Notes under the pieces: model-generated
Seen by the model: the letters and a program-made list of their open reading frames with translations, nothing else
Databases searched by the model: none
Told to the model about the DNA's origin: nothing
Shown: positions 33,872 through 41,996 of the stretch, piece after piece
Position numbering within the stretch: position 1 is the first letter of the stretch
Layout of the letters: each line of letters starts with the position of its first letter
DNA from: an uncultured Prevotella sp.
Lineage (GTDB): Bacteria > Bacteroidota > Bacteroidia > Bacteroidales > Bacteroidaceae
Assembly (NCBI GenBank): GCA_900544825.1
Contig: UQWP01000011.1
Coordinates: 1-55,107, forward strand
Reading direction: 5' to 3'
Length of the DNA: 55,107 nt
Translations under genes and position numbers: made by a program

Positions 33872-35320
33872 ATGATTGATAAACAGAAACAAAACCTCAA
33901 TATGAAGGTGCAGTGGGCGAAGTTCGCAGTGGTTCTCGCCCTCTACCTCCTCTTCCTGATATGGGTAGAGAGCTGGCTGGGACTCATCGTGGTTCCGTTC
34001 ATCTTCGACGTTTACATCACCAAGAAGATTCACTGGCAGTGGTGGAAGGATGAAGAAGGCCCTGTGCGCTTCATCATGAGCTGGGTTGATGCGCTCGTAT
34101 TCGCCCTCGTGGCAGTATATTTCATCAACCTCTTCTTCTTCCAGAACTACGTGATTCCGTCTTCTTCTCTCGAAAAGAGTCTCCTCACGGGCGACTATCT
34201 CTTCGTGAGCAAGGTAAGCTACGGTCCTCGCATCCCTGAAACTCCGCTCACCATGCCTCTCACCCAGCACACTATGCCGCTGGTCAACGTGAAGAGCTAC
34301 GTGGAGTGGCCTCACTGGGATTACCGCCGAGTAAAGGGCTTGGGCAACGTGAAGCTCAACGACATCGTGGTGTTCAACTATCCTGCCGGCGACACCCTCT
34401 GCAACGAGGAGCGCTATCAGGCGAACGATTACTACCAGATGGTTTACTCCATCGGCGACCAGATCCTGGAGCAGAACGGACAGCAGCAGGATGTTCGCGT
34501 GCTGAACCCTCTGCAGCAGCGCAGCTACTTCGAAAAGGTGTATGCTGCCGGACGCAACTACATCGCCAGCATGCCGGGCGAATATGGCGACATCATCAGC
34601 CGTCCTACCGACCGCCGCGAGAACTACGTGAAGCGCTGCGTAGGTTTGCCGGGACAGACCCTGCAGATCAAGAACCGCATCGTTTACCTGAACGGCAAGG
34701 CGAACAAGGAGCCTGATAATGTGCAATATACTTATAAGATGAAGCTCAAGGGCGAGTTCCCTATTGACCTTGCCGATGAGCTGGGAATCACCAACGAAGA
34801 CCTCCTGATGTACAATCAGAGCGGCGTGATTCCTCTCACCAAGAAGGCTTACTTGGCGCTGAAGGCGAACAAGAACCTGGTAGAGAGCATCTCCATCAAC
34901 ACTGATGCAAGATACGGCGACCTGTATCCGCTCAATGCCTATACCGGCTGGACATGCGATAACTACGGTCCAGTATGGATTCCGAAGAAGGGCAAGAGCA
35001 TCGCCCTGACCTTGAAGAATCTGCCTGTATATGAGCGCTGCATCAAGGTTTACGAGGGCAACGACCTCAAGGTAGATAGCCAGGGTAACATCTTCATCAA
35101 CGGCAAGTTGGCGAAGAGCTACACCTTCAAGCTCGACTACTACTGGATGATGGGCGACAACCGCCACAACTCAGCCGACAGCCGCTACTGGGGCTTCGTG
35201 CCAGAGGACCACATCGTGGGCAAGCCTATCTTCATCTGGTGGAGCCACAGTCCTGATCATCCAGGCTTCTCAGGCATCCGCTGGAACCGCCTGTTCAACT
35301 TCGTAGATAACATCAAGTAA
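33872..35320 (+). CDS. lepB: signal peptidase I
   Basis: A 482-residue membrane protease that removes signal peptides from exported proteins. Two hydrophobic helices precede the catalytic domain. The nucleophile is Ser99 in IPSSSLEKSL, the general-base lysine is Lys254 in NYVKRCVGLPGQ, and box E reads MGDNRHNSADSRYWG near the C-terminus. The enzyme is longer than E. coli LepB because of insertions between the catalytic boxes, as is usual in this phylum. It lies 65 bp after dapB and 35 bp before a second S26-type gene. Confidence 0.95.
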   Translation: MIDKQKQNLNMKVQWAKFAVVLALYLLFLIWVESWLGLIVVPFIFDVYITKKIHWQWWKDEEGPVRFIMSWVDALVFALVAVYFINLFFFQNYVIPSSSLEKSLLTGDYLFVSKVSYGPRIPETPLTMPLTQHTMPLVNVKSYVEWPHWDYRRVKGLGNVKLNDIVVFNYPAGDTLCNEERYQANDYYQMVYSIGDQILEQNGQQQDVRVLNPLQQRSYFEKVYAAGRNYIASMPGEYGDIISRPTDRRENYVKRCVGLPGQTLQIKNRIVYLNGKANKEPDNVQYTYKMKLKGEFPIDLADELGITNEDLLMYNQSGVIPLTKKAYLALKANKNLVESISINTDARYGDLYPLNAYTGWTCDNYGPVWIPKKGKSIALTLKNLPVYERCIKVYEGNDLKVDSQGNIFINGKLAKSYTFKLDYYWMMGDNRHNSADSRYWGFVPEDHIVGKPIFIWWSHSPDHPGFSGIRWNRLFNFVDNIK

Positions 35321-35355
35321 CAGAAGTTTTTTGAAATCAAGAAAGCAAAGATAGA

Positions 35356-35784
35356 TTGAAAATCGCAGTTAAATTCCTAATAGCTTTAGGTTTGTCGTTG
35401 CTCCTGGTGTGGGCGGTGCGAACCTATGCCTTCACTGTCTTCACGGTGCCCGCGGGAGGTCTTCCTCCGCAACTGAAAGCAGGTAACCGGGTGATAGTGA
35501 ATAGGATTGACTGCGATTTTTTCGATCGTGGCGAGGTGGTTGTGTTCCGGGATTCCGTCACGTATCAGCGCCGCAAGATAGTTGCTGAGGCTTATTTCAT
35601 CGGTAGGATAGAGAAGCTGCCGGGCGATACGATTCGCATCGATACGGTGCAGTATATCATTCCTACGGTGTGCTGCAAGCGCTGCGGCTGCAAGGATTGC
35701 CGCTTCTATCTGCTGAAAACGCCTACCGGGCAGCAGGTGGTGCATAAGCATCAGATGATAGGTAAGGCGTATAAGCTGTTCTAA
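35356..35784 (+). CDS. S26-family signal-peptidase-like protein, apparently inactive
   Basis: A 142-residue protein starting with TTG at 35356; no in-frame ATG gives a better N-terminus. One N-terminal membrane helix is followed by a short S26 domain. At the nucleophile position the sequence is VPAGGLPPQL, with Gly35 replacing Ser. At the lysine position it is YFIGRIEKLPGDTI, with Gly83 replacing Lys, and the MGDNR box is absent. Five cysteines lie in ten residues (Cys106, 107, 110, 112, 115). Loss of both catalytic residues means it cannot be a normal signal peptidase; it could bind substrate, assist LepB, or bind metal through the cysteines. Confidence 0.72.
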   Translation: MKIAVKFLIALGLSLLLVWAVRTYAFTVFTVPAGGLPPQLKAGNRVIVNRIDCDFFDRGEVVVFRDSVTYQRRKIVAEAYFIGRIEKLPGDTIRIDTVQYIIPTVCCKRCGCKDCRFYLLKTPTGQQVVHKHQMIGKAYKLF

Positions 35785-35795
35785 ACGTAAATAGT

Positions 35796-35834
35796 AATCA
35801 TAAAGTTCAAAGTTCAAATTTCAAAGTTCAAAGT
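35796..35834. repeat. GTTCAAAG-family repeat, single arm
   Basis: AATCATAAAGTTCAAAG followed by two further TTCAAA words, just before the TTG start of the WbqC-like gene. Same arm as 27274-27330. Confidence 0.72.
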
Positions 35835-35837
35835 AAA

Positions 35838-36455
35838 TTGAAAGCCCTTCTTTCTTCCACATATTTCGGCCCCATCCAGTGGTATCAGAAGCTGAACCGC
35901 TACGATGAATGCCTGATAGAGCGCCACGAGAGCTTTATCAAGCAAACCTATCGCAACCGTATGATCATCCCTACCACCAACGGCCCCCTCTCGCTCACCA
36001 TCCCAACGAATCACAACACCTCATTGGCGATGAAAGATATCCGCATCTCCGACCACGCCAACTGGCGCCACGTCCACTGGAATGCGCTCCTCTCCGCCTA
36101 CGGCGAGAGTCCCTTCTTCGAGTATTACCAGGACGATATCCGCCCCTTCTTCGAAAAGAAATACGAGTTCCTCTTCGATTTCAATATGGAGACTACTGAG
36201 AAGATGATAGAGCTTCTCGACATCCGTCCCAAGATTTCGATTACGGAGGAGTACATTCAGAGTAAAGAACTGAAAGGAGAGGATGAAATCAAGGATTTCC
36301 GCGATGCGATTCGCCCTAAGAAGCCGCTTCCTGATGCAGAATTCGCTCCCCAGCGCTATTACCAGGTTTACGAGCAGAAGTACGGTTTCCAGCCGAATAT
36401 GAGCATCCTGGACCTCCTCTTCAATGAAGGCAACGAGGCGATATTCTACCTATAA
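35838..36455 (+). CDS. WbqC family protein
   Basis: A 205-residue protein of the WbqC-like family, found in O-antigen loci and as a stand-alone conserved gene in Bacteroidota. The N-terminal STYFGPIQWYQKL and the later LTIPTNHNT and LLSAYGESPFFEYY are typical. The biochemical role is not established; sugar or amino-sugar modification has been proposed for relatives. The start is TTG at 35838, directly after a repeat element, and I see no better codon. A 17-bp stem terminator overlaps its stop. Confidence 0.82.
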   Translation: MKALLSSTYFGPIQWYQKLNRYDECLIERHESFIKQTYRNRMIIPTTNGPLSLTIPTNHNTSLAMKDIRISDHANWRHVHWNALLSAYGESPFFEYYQDDIRPFFEKKYEFLFDFNMETTEKMIELLDIRPKISITEEYIQSKELKGEDEIKDFRDAIRPKKPLPDAEFAPQRYYQVYEQKYGFQPNMSILDLLFNEGNEAIFYL

Positions 36456-36490
36456 ATAATAAGGTAGAGTATCGCCTCGCAGCTTTCTTT
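36435..36490 (+). terminator. long-stem terminator overlapping the end of the WbqC-like gene
   Basis: A 17-bp stem with a single G-U pair, 36435-36451 (GAGGCGATATTCTACCT) with 36462-36478, and an AT loop that carries the TAA stop. The following sequence is only moderately T-rich (CTTTCTTTCTGTTTTC). Confidence 0.6.
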
Positions 36491-36577
36491 CTGTTTTCTC
36501 GCAGCTTTCTTGCTACTTTCTCGCAGTCCTTTTTGCTGCCCCTCACCATCTTCTCGCAGCCTTCTTAGAGTCTTCTC
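36476..36577. repeat. CTCGCAGC direct repeat cluster
   Basis: CTCGCAG followed by a CTTTCTT-like tail occurs four times between 36476 and 36577. Beyond it, 36580-36780 shows only C/T-rich sequence without a gene. Confidence 0.6.
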
Positions 36578-36794
36578 GTCCCCTTTAGTTAAAAAAACTA
36601 AGTCATAGTTTTCTATCCCAATACTCGTAGTTTTTTGCCTCGTAACCCATTGTTTTTCATCTTTTTCGGTCTTCTATTAAGCCCTTCCTTTGTCATCAAT
36701 GATGCCTGGGCGTGGTCTTCATAGATGCCCTCTCATCCCCTTATATCAGCATCCTTATCATCTCCCCCTCATCTCTCCCTCATCAGCATCAGGA

Positions 36795-36936
36795 GTTAAC
36801 AGGTTAACAGTTAACACCCCAAAAATGCATACTCCCCCTCCCACACATATATAAAAATAAGTATATATATTTAATATAATAAGGTACGCAAGGGGGAGGT
36901 AGGAAAAAACAGCTGTTAACTGTTAACCCTGTTAAC
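36795..36936. repeat. 142-bp palindromic element bounded by inverted TGTTAAC repeats
   Basis: An inverted copy (36795-36815) and a direct copy (36913-36936) of the TGTTAAC repeat form the ends. Inside them CTCCCCCTCCC (about 36831-36842) faces GGGGGAGG (about 36890-36898), and the centre is TATATA-rich. The nested symmetry suggests a small mobile or extragenic palindromic element. Confidence 0.65.
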
Positions 36937-36984
36937 CCCCTCTCGCTCCAAGATGCTCTTTTTAGGAAATTTAAACAAGTATGC

Positions 36985-37015
36985 TTGGTGGGCTCATCGA
37001 AAAAACGTACTTTTG
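36985..37015 (+). promoter_or_regulatory. promoter of the HIRAN gene
   Basis: TTG (36985-36987), 20 bp, TACTTTTG (37008-37015). The predicted start near 37022 leaves a leader of about 70 nt. Confidence 0.68.
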
Positions 37016-37090
37016 TACTCTACTTATAATAACATAGGCAGATACTTATAGCAACATAAGCAGAAACTAATAAACAACATCAAAGCGACA

Positions 37091-38761
37091 ATGAAGAAAC
37101 TGAAATTCCATATAGTAGGTCTTACCCACAACGATGTGAAGGGGCATGAGGTAGAATATGCCCGCGAAGCCGTAGGCAGAACCATCTGCCTGGTGCCCGA
37201 TGACGCCAACTCCTTTGATACGCTGGCGGTGAAGGCTTACGACAAGCAGCGCTTCATCGGCTACGTCTCTGCCCTGGAGGGTGAGGACGTAAGAGCCCTC
37301 ATCATCGCCCGGAAAGGTATTAACCTGCGAACCCGATGCGTGGGAAGCAACAGCAAGGATGGGGGCGATGACAAGACGGGACTCTATCTCATCGTCCAGG
37401 TACGGGTGGATGTTCCGGAGCAGGAGATAGAGCTGGCGCGCAAGGGGCTCTATGATGACAGAATCTACTACGACTGGCACTATTCCGGACCCATCCTGCC
37501 CATCGACAAGCTGACCCGTTTCAGCGATTGCACCATGATGCTGGAAGGCGTCATCAATGACATCAGCCAGATTCAGGAGAAACTATCCCATATCAGAAAT
37601 CTCTCTCCTGCCGGGAATCTTTCTCCTGATAGGAACCTTTCTCCTGCCGAAAATCTCTCTCCTAATGGAAAACTCTCTCCTAATGGAAACCTATCTCCTG
37701 ATGGAAATTTCTCTCATCAACCGACCCCCTCTGAAGATGCTCAGAATCTCTCTGATCCCGATTACAGGGCCGAGCTGGAGGCTGAGCTGAGCGATAACCT
37801 GGAAGAGGCTAGGGAGCGCCTTGCCTGCTTCCTGGAGATTCAGCGGAGCGATTATTCCCGCGAGATGACTCAGACGAGAAACCGCATCCTCAACAAGCTC
37901 TATCTGATAGATGATGAAGAAATCCATCGCATGGCCGAAGTACTGACTACCGAACTGGGATTCATCACCAGCTCCGGTTATCGTGAGCGCGCTGCCCAGT
38001 CGTTCTTCATCGATGCCCCTATCGCCCTCAAGCAGAAGCAGACGGGCACCTACGATTACACCGACCAGCTTGATGAGATAGAACGCCAGCTCAAGGCCTT
38101 CCCCTTCTCGCTCTACCAGACTTTCAAGGCGGACCCGGTAGATTTCCTCCGCCAGGTATTCTATAAGCGTGTGCCCCGCAAGATGATGCTCCAGCTGCTC
38201 TCGGGCATCGTACTGATGATTATGAACGCCAGGGTGAGCGATGTGAAGCAGTGGGGCAAGCACGGCAACGAGGAGGCGCTGATAGCGATGAAGACTGTTG
38301 GGAAGAAATCTGCGATTGGAGAGCATAAGAAGGAACTCAAGGAACTGGTGGAAAAGACCGTAATGAAGATTGCTGTTTATCAGAAGAGGGGATATTATGG
38401 CGTGTTTCTTTCAAAAAAGGTCTATTGGTATCCTGTATTCCGCCTGATGGGCGATTGGGAATTGCTCCCATCCAATTCTCCTCAGTCGTTCTGTACATTC
38501 TTGGAAGAGCAGTTTAAAGGCAAGAAAATATCCGGTCCGAAAGCTCCTCTCTGCGGTAGGGATGATTTGAGGCAAGCAGGAGTCGCTCCCTTTTCTAACC
38601 ATAAGGCATTGGAATGGAAATGTCTGACGCAGGAAGAGCTTATCAATACGCAGGAAGCAAAATTCAATCGTTATTGTGAGATTGTTGATGTTTTTATGGA
38701 TAACCTGAGAGAAGAAGCCTTTAAGAAGGGTATTATGTTAGATGATTGGCTTAAAAATTAA
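37091..38761 (+). CDS. HIRAN-domain protein with hexapeptide repeat linker
   Basis: A 556-residue protein. Residues 1-110 match the HIRAN domain (FHIVGLTHNDVKG, LVPDDANSFDTLAVKAYD, IGYVSALEGEDV), which binds single-stranded 3' DNA ends in eukaryotic HLTF and is found in bacterial DNA-processing and phage-related proteins. Residues 170-205 are six hexapeptide repeats of the form NLSPxG. The remaining 350 residues are a helical domain I do not recognise. It precedes the VirE/DUF3987 gene on the same strand but has its own terminator. A role in DNA maintenance or element biology is inference. Confidence 0.75.
   Translation: MKKLKFHIVGLTHNDVKGHEVEYAREAVGRTICLVPDDANSFDTLAVKAYDKQRFIGYVSALEGEDVRALIIARKGINLRTRCVGSNSKDGGDDKTGLYLIVQVRVDVPEQEIELARKGLYDDRIYYDWHYSGPILPIDKLTRFSDCTMMLEGVINDISQIQEKLSHIRNLSPAGNLSPDRNLSPAENLSPNGKLSPNGNLSPDGNFSHQPTPSEDAQNLSDPDYRAELEAELSDNLEEARERLACFLEIQRSDYSREMTQTRNRILNKLYLIDDEEIHRMAEVLTTELGFITSSGYRERAAQSFFIDAPIALKQKQTGTYDYTDQLDEIERQLKAFPFSLYQTFKADPVDFLRQVFYKRVPRKMMLQLLSGIVLMIMNARVSDVKQWGKHGNEEALIAMKTVGKKSAIGEHKKELKELVEKTVMKIAVYQKRGYYGVFLSKKVYWYPVFRLMGDWELLPSNSPQSFCTFLEEQFKGKKISGPKAPLCGRDDLRQAGVAPFSNHKALEWKCLTQEELINTQEAKFNRYCEIVDVFMDNLREEAFKKGIMLDDWLKN
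37598..37705 (+). repeat. in-frame 18-bp tandem repeat array
   Basis: Six units of exactly 18 bp encoding NLSPAG, NLSPDR, NLSPAE, NLSPNG, KLSPNG and NLSPDG. The exact multiple of three keeps the frame. Copy number may vary between strains. Confidence 0.85.
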
Positions 38762-38764
38762 GAG

Positions 38765-38804
38765 GCGTTGGCAGCGGAATTGTATCTGTTGCCAACGCTT
38801 TTTT
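38765..38804 (+). terminator. terminator after the HIRAN gene
   Basis: Stem GCGTTGGCA / TGCCAACGC (38765-38773 and 38790-38798) followed by T6, starting 4 bp after the stop codon. Confidence 0.85.
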
Positions 38805-38964
38805 CTTTTTCGCTCCTTTTTCCTGTATCCAGTTTCTTTCTTCTTTCTCACTTGTTTTATACCTCTCTTTATACCTGAATCTAAAACTTTTATCCCCTTT
38901 GCCCGATATTTTTATACAGCTTTTGTCGGCAGAGGTATAATAATGGAGTTACTTTCTTTTTCCT

Positions 38965-38972
38965 TATCTTTG
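38965..38972 (+). promoter_or_regulatory. -7 element of the VirE/DUF3987 gene
   Basis: TATCTTTG matches TAnnTTTG and predicts a start near 38979, about 300 nt before the ATG. The -33 element is not clear. Confidence 0.55.
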
Positions 38973-38975
38973 CAT

Positions 38976-39281
38976 CGCTTTTTCGGCTGAAAGAGCGGTG
39001 TTCTTTGACATGTTGATACAAAAGATCCACGCAGTAGGCTGCGTGTTACTCCCGGTATGGTTTCTGATGTCTGTCATGGCTTCTTGGCAGGTCCCTCGGT
39101 GTACTTTGAATTGTTCTTCCTCCTTGCCCTTTCATCTTGGGCGTGGCGGTATCCTCTCGTTAGTATAATCAGCTTCGGAAGGCTGGTTATAGCTCCCAGT
39201 GTTTCCGGATAAACAATAATATTAACCCCTCAACTCTCTTCTGATTTTGGAGGAGATGTTGAAATAAAAAAAGAAAGATTT
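38976..39281 (+). ncRNA. structured leader RNA with boxA-like element
   Basis: The presumed 300-nt leader starts with a 9-bp hairpin, CGCTTTTTC / GAAAGAGCG (38976-38997). Next is TGTTCTTTGACA (38999-39010), 10/12 identical to the E. coli boxA TGCTCTTTAACA. Further hairpins are CACGCAG / CTGCGTG (39028-39045), CTGTCA / TGGCAG (39071-39090), GCCC / GGGC (39126-39142) and ATAATCAGC / GCTGGTTAT (39165-39190). I do not recognise a known RNA family. Confidence 0.5.
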
Positions 39282-41816
39282 ATGAAAAAGTTGTTCTCTT
39301 TTGAGGAGTGTAAGCAGATGAGCCGTCGTCTCATCGCCATGAACCCTAACCGCAATGCGAACATGGGTAAGATTTCTACTCATCTCCTCGATTACTATAC
39401 CGAGCTTACCAAGCAGCCTTGGCTCAGCACCCTCGTAGGTCAGATTCGCGACCTTACCGCCAAGCAGCAGGAGGTGAAGGCAGGCGAGACCTTCAAGCAG
39501 CTCGACAAGCAGGTTTCCGCACTCAAGAAGCAGCTGCCGTTCCGCTCTCCTCACTACTTCCACTTCCTGGACGACCATCGCGCCCAGAAGACCATCGACC
39601 CGGAGGCCTTCACCTTCCAAACCACCGTGGACATCGACAACCCAGAAGAGGTGGAGACGGCGGTGAAGAATGCCCTTCTGCTGAACGGAATGTTTGATGA
39701 CCCTGCCGAGAAGCTTTTCAGAGAGAAGATTTTCTCTGCCGATGACATCGAGCTTTGGAAGGGAAAAGTGCTTCACGTGGAACGTTCGGCTCGCAACAAG
39801 GCGCACATCGACATCCGTATCCCTGTCGGAATGACCATCGCTGAGGCTCAGAGTGCCTTCTGCAAGCTCATCCATGCCACCGAAGACCCTAGCTGCGTTA
39901 CGCCCGAGCGCATCATCTTCATCACCGATGCCGTGAGCCAGATCTATACTGCCGACGACTGGTACAAGCGACTGGATGAGGAAGCCGTGGCAGAATATCG
40001 TGAGGCTTACAGAAAGAGAGGATTGGACATCGACGGTCGTCCATTGGATATTGATTCGGCTCAGTCAAGAGCATCTCAGAATTCATCTTCTCAAAGCCAA
40101 TTTTCTCAGGATTCTTCTGCTCCAACCGTTGATTTCCAACCTATCGAGAGCGAGGAGGAGAAGGCGAGAAAGGCGGCAAATGCCGTGCAGTATGAGCAGA
40201 CCTACGATGGCGTTCCTTACGAGGAGATTACCAAGGCGCTGGTGGAGCTGATGGGCGGCGCTCCTGCCCATGGCAACCGCAACAACTTCATCTATCGAGA
40301 AGCCTGCCTGCTCAGATACATCTGCAACAGCGAGGCGGCTTGGATTAAGCAGGTAATCGAGATTTTCGGCGAAGACGAGGCAAAGGCGTTCGCCTCTGTA
40401 GAGAGCGCCTGCAAGGTGGCTCAGTCCTCGGAAATGCCTCAGCTCGTGAAGCAGGCGGTGGAGATCGCCCGCAAGAATTATCTTGCCAAGCAGGCTACCG
40501 AGAAGGCGGGAATCTACGCCGATGTTCCTCCTCAGATGCCTGCCCGATTGCCTAAGCTCATCAAGCTGCTCACCAGCAAGGTGCCTGTCGATTTCAAGCC
40601 GGCTGTGGCGATGGCGGTCTTCCCTCCGCTGGCTGCTCATCTCAAGGGTGTCAGCTTCCGTTACATTGACAATCAGATGCATGAGCCGGCGATGATGAAT
40701 CTGCTCGTAGCGCCAATGTCATCTGGTAAATCGGCGGTAAACGGTCCTATCGACTGCATCATCGACGACCTGGTTCAGATGGATAAGGTGAACCGCCAGA
40801 AGGAGCAGGATTGGAAGGACGAGGTGAACACCATGGGCGACAACAAGAAGAAACCGGTGCGCCCGGAAGACATCTGCATCCGCATCGTTTCGCCCGACCT
40901 TACCCGTGCCGCCTACATCCAGCGTCTCGACGACGTGCAGAAGGCTGGCGGCGCCTATCTCTACTGCAAGATGGACGAGGTGGACATGCTCAGGAAATTC
41001 AACGACCCTAGCCAGCTGATCCGTCTCTGCTGGGACAATTCAGAGGATGGTCAGGAGCGTGTGGGCACCAAGAGCGTAACCGCCCGCGTAAAGACCCGTT
41101 TCAACTGGAATGCTTCGAGCACCATCGCCGTTACGCAGAAGTTCTTCTCGGTAAGAGAGGTGGCTGATGGAGCCGTGAGCCGACTGTCGCTTGCCACCAT
41201 CATCCGTCCCGATTTCGCTCCTTATCCGGTAGTGGGAGAGTATGATGCGCTGTTCAAGTCGGAGTTGGCTTCTTATATTCATCGCTTGAATGCTGCCAGC
41301 GGTTTCAAGGAGTGCAGGAAGGCGCGCCAGCTTATCGAGCGACTGGGCAGCGAGATTATGGAGATGGCTCAGCTGGCTTACAACAAGCCTTACGCCGAGT
41401 TTGCCAAGCGTGGTTTGGCGAATGGTTTCCGCAGAGCCATGGTGCTTTATCTGGCGAATGGCGAGAAGTGGGAGAAGGCGATAGAGGACTTCATAGAGTG
41501 GAGCGTGAAGTATGATTTGTGGTGCAAGATGCGTTTCTTCGGCAATCAGATGCAGGAGGCGATAGATGCCGACAATCGTGCCGTGTGCCATTCATCCGGA
41601 GTGAGCAATCTTCTTCTCTTCGTTCACGATACCTTTGACAAGGCAGAGATTCAGAATGTCTGTATGGTTCATGGCACCAAGACGAAGCTTGCCATCCTCC
41701 TGTGCAACTGGAAGAAGCGTGGCTTCATCGTGAAGAACGATGATGATACTTTCTCCAAGACGGCTAAGTTCATCGCCAAGTACGGCCATTATGGAACGCC
41801 TGGAATGGCAGCGTAA
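39282..41816 (+). CDS. VirE N-terminal/DUF3987 primase-helicase-like protein
   Basis: An 844-residue protein. Residues 1-240 fit the BT4734/VirE N-terminal domain of Bacteroidota, including the AHIDIRIPVGMT region and a PERIIFITD motif. Residues 250-290 are a Ser/Gln-rich linker. A helical PriCT-like part follows (GNRNNFIYREACLLRYI). DUF3987 comes next, with a Walker A-like APMSSGKSAVNGP around residue 482 and an acidic YLYCKMDEVDML. Such proteins resemble the primase-helicase proteins of plasmids, phages and integrative elements and are often stranded in chromosomes. No replication origin or integrase is seen here. The long structured leader suggests special control. Confidence 0.8.
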   Translation: MKKLFSFEECKQMSRRLIAMNPNRNANMGKISTHLLDYYTELTKQPWLSTLVGQIRDLTAKQQEVKAGETFKQLDKQVSALKKQLPFRSPHYFHFLDDHRAQKTIDPEAFTFQTTVDIDNPEEVETAVKNALLLNGMFDDPAEKLFREKIFSADDIELWKGKVLHVERSARNKAHIDIRIPVGMTIAEAQSAFCKLIHATEDPSCVTPERIIFITDAVSQIYTADDWYKRLDEEAVAEYREAYRKRGLDIDGRPLDIDSAQSRASQNSSSQSQFSQDSSAPTVDFQPIESEEEKARKAANAVQYEQTYDGVPYEEITKALVELMGGAPAHGNRNNFIYREACLLRYICNSEAAWIKQVIEIFGEDEAKAFASVESACKVAQSSEMPQLVKQAVEIARKNYLAKQATEKAGIYADVPPQMPARLPKLIKLLTSKVPVDFKPAVAMAVFPPLAAHLKGVSFRYIDNQMHEPAMMNLLVAPMSSGKSAVNGPIDCIIDDLVQMDKVNRQKEQDWKDEVNTMGDNKKKPVRPEDICIRIVSPDLTRAAYIQRLDDVQKAGGAYLYCKMDEVDMLRKFNDPSQLIRLCWDNSEDGQERVGTKSVTARVKTRFNWNASSTIAVTQKFFSVREVADGAVSRLSLATIIRPDFAPYPVVGEYDALFKSELASYIHRLNAASGFKECRKARQLIERLGSEIMEMAQLAYNKPYAEFAKRGLANGFRRAMVLYLANGEKWEKAIEDFIEWSVKYDLWCKMRFFGNQMQEAIDADNRAVCHSSGVSNLLLFVHDTFDKAEIQNVCMVHGTKTKLAILLCNWKKRGFIVKNDDDTFSKTAKFIAKYGHYGTPGMAA

Positions 41817-41861
41817 GGCTGGTGTAGGGCGTGTTGAGCTTGCTTGCGAAAAATCGACAAA

Positions 41862-41902
41862 AAGAAATCGGGCGGTTAACAGTTAACAGCCCGATTTTCT
41901 TT
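41862..41902 (+). terminator. terminator with TGTTAAC repeat in its loop
   Basis: Stem AAAGAAATCGGGC / GCCCGATTTTCTTT with one bulge; the loop is an inverted TGTTAAC repeat (41875-41889). T-rich on both sides, so it may serve the convergent SGNH gene too. Confidence 0.72.
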
Positions 41903-41996
41903 GTTTATACCCCTATTCGAGGATGATTCAGAGATTTACTACATTGAAGAAGTTTTGTAACTTGCTGATATGTAGGTAAATCTAGTTCTTTTAATC

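Noticed and set aside
33803..35167. 454-codon open frame antisense to lepB
   Set aside because: The plus strand encodes intact signal peptidase I; the antisense product has no family features.
37598..37705. Possible CRISPR-like array
   Set aside because: Repeats are 18 bp with no spacers, in frame within a coding sequence; no cas genes in the window.
39001..39190. tRNA, SRP RNA or tmRNA in the DUF3987 leader
   Set aside because: No cloverleaf, no SRP GGAAG-type domain IV pattern and no tag reading frame could be found.
39768..39783. Third parS-like site TGCTTCACGTGGAACG
   Set aside because: Only 13/16 identical to consensus and inside the DUF3987 coding sequence; plausible by chance.
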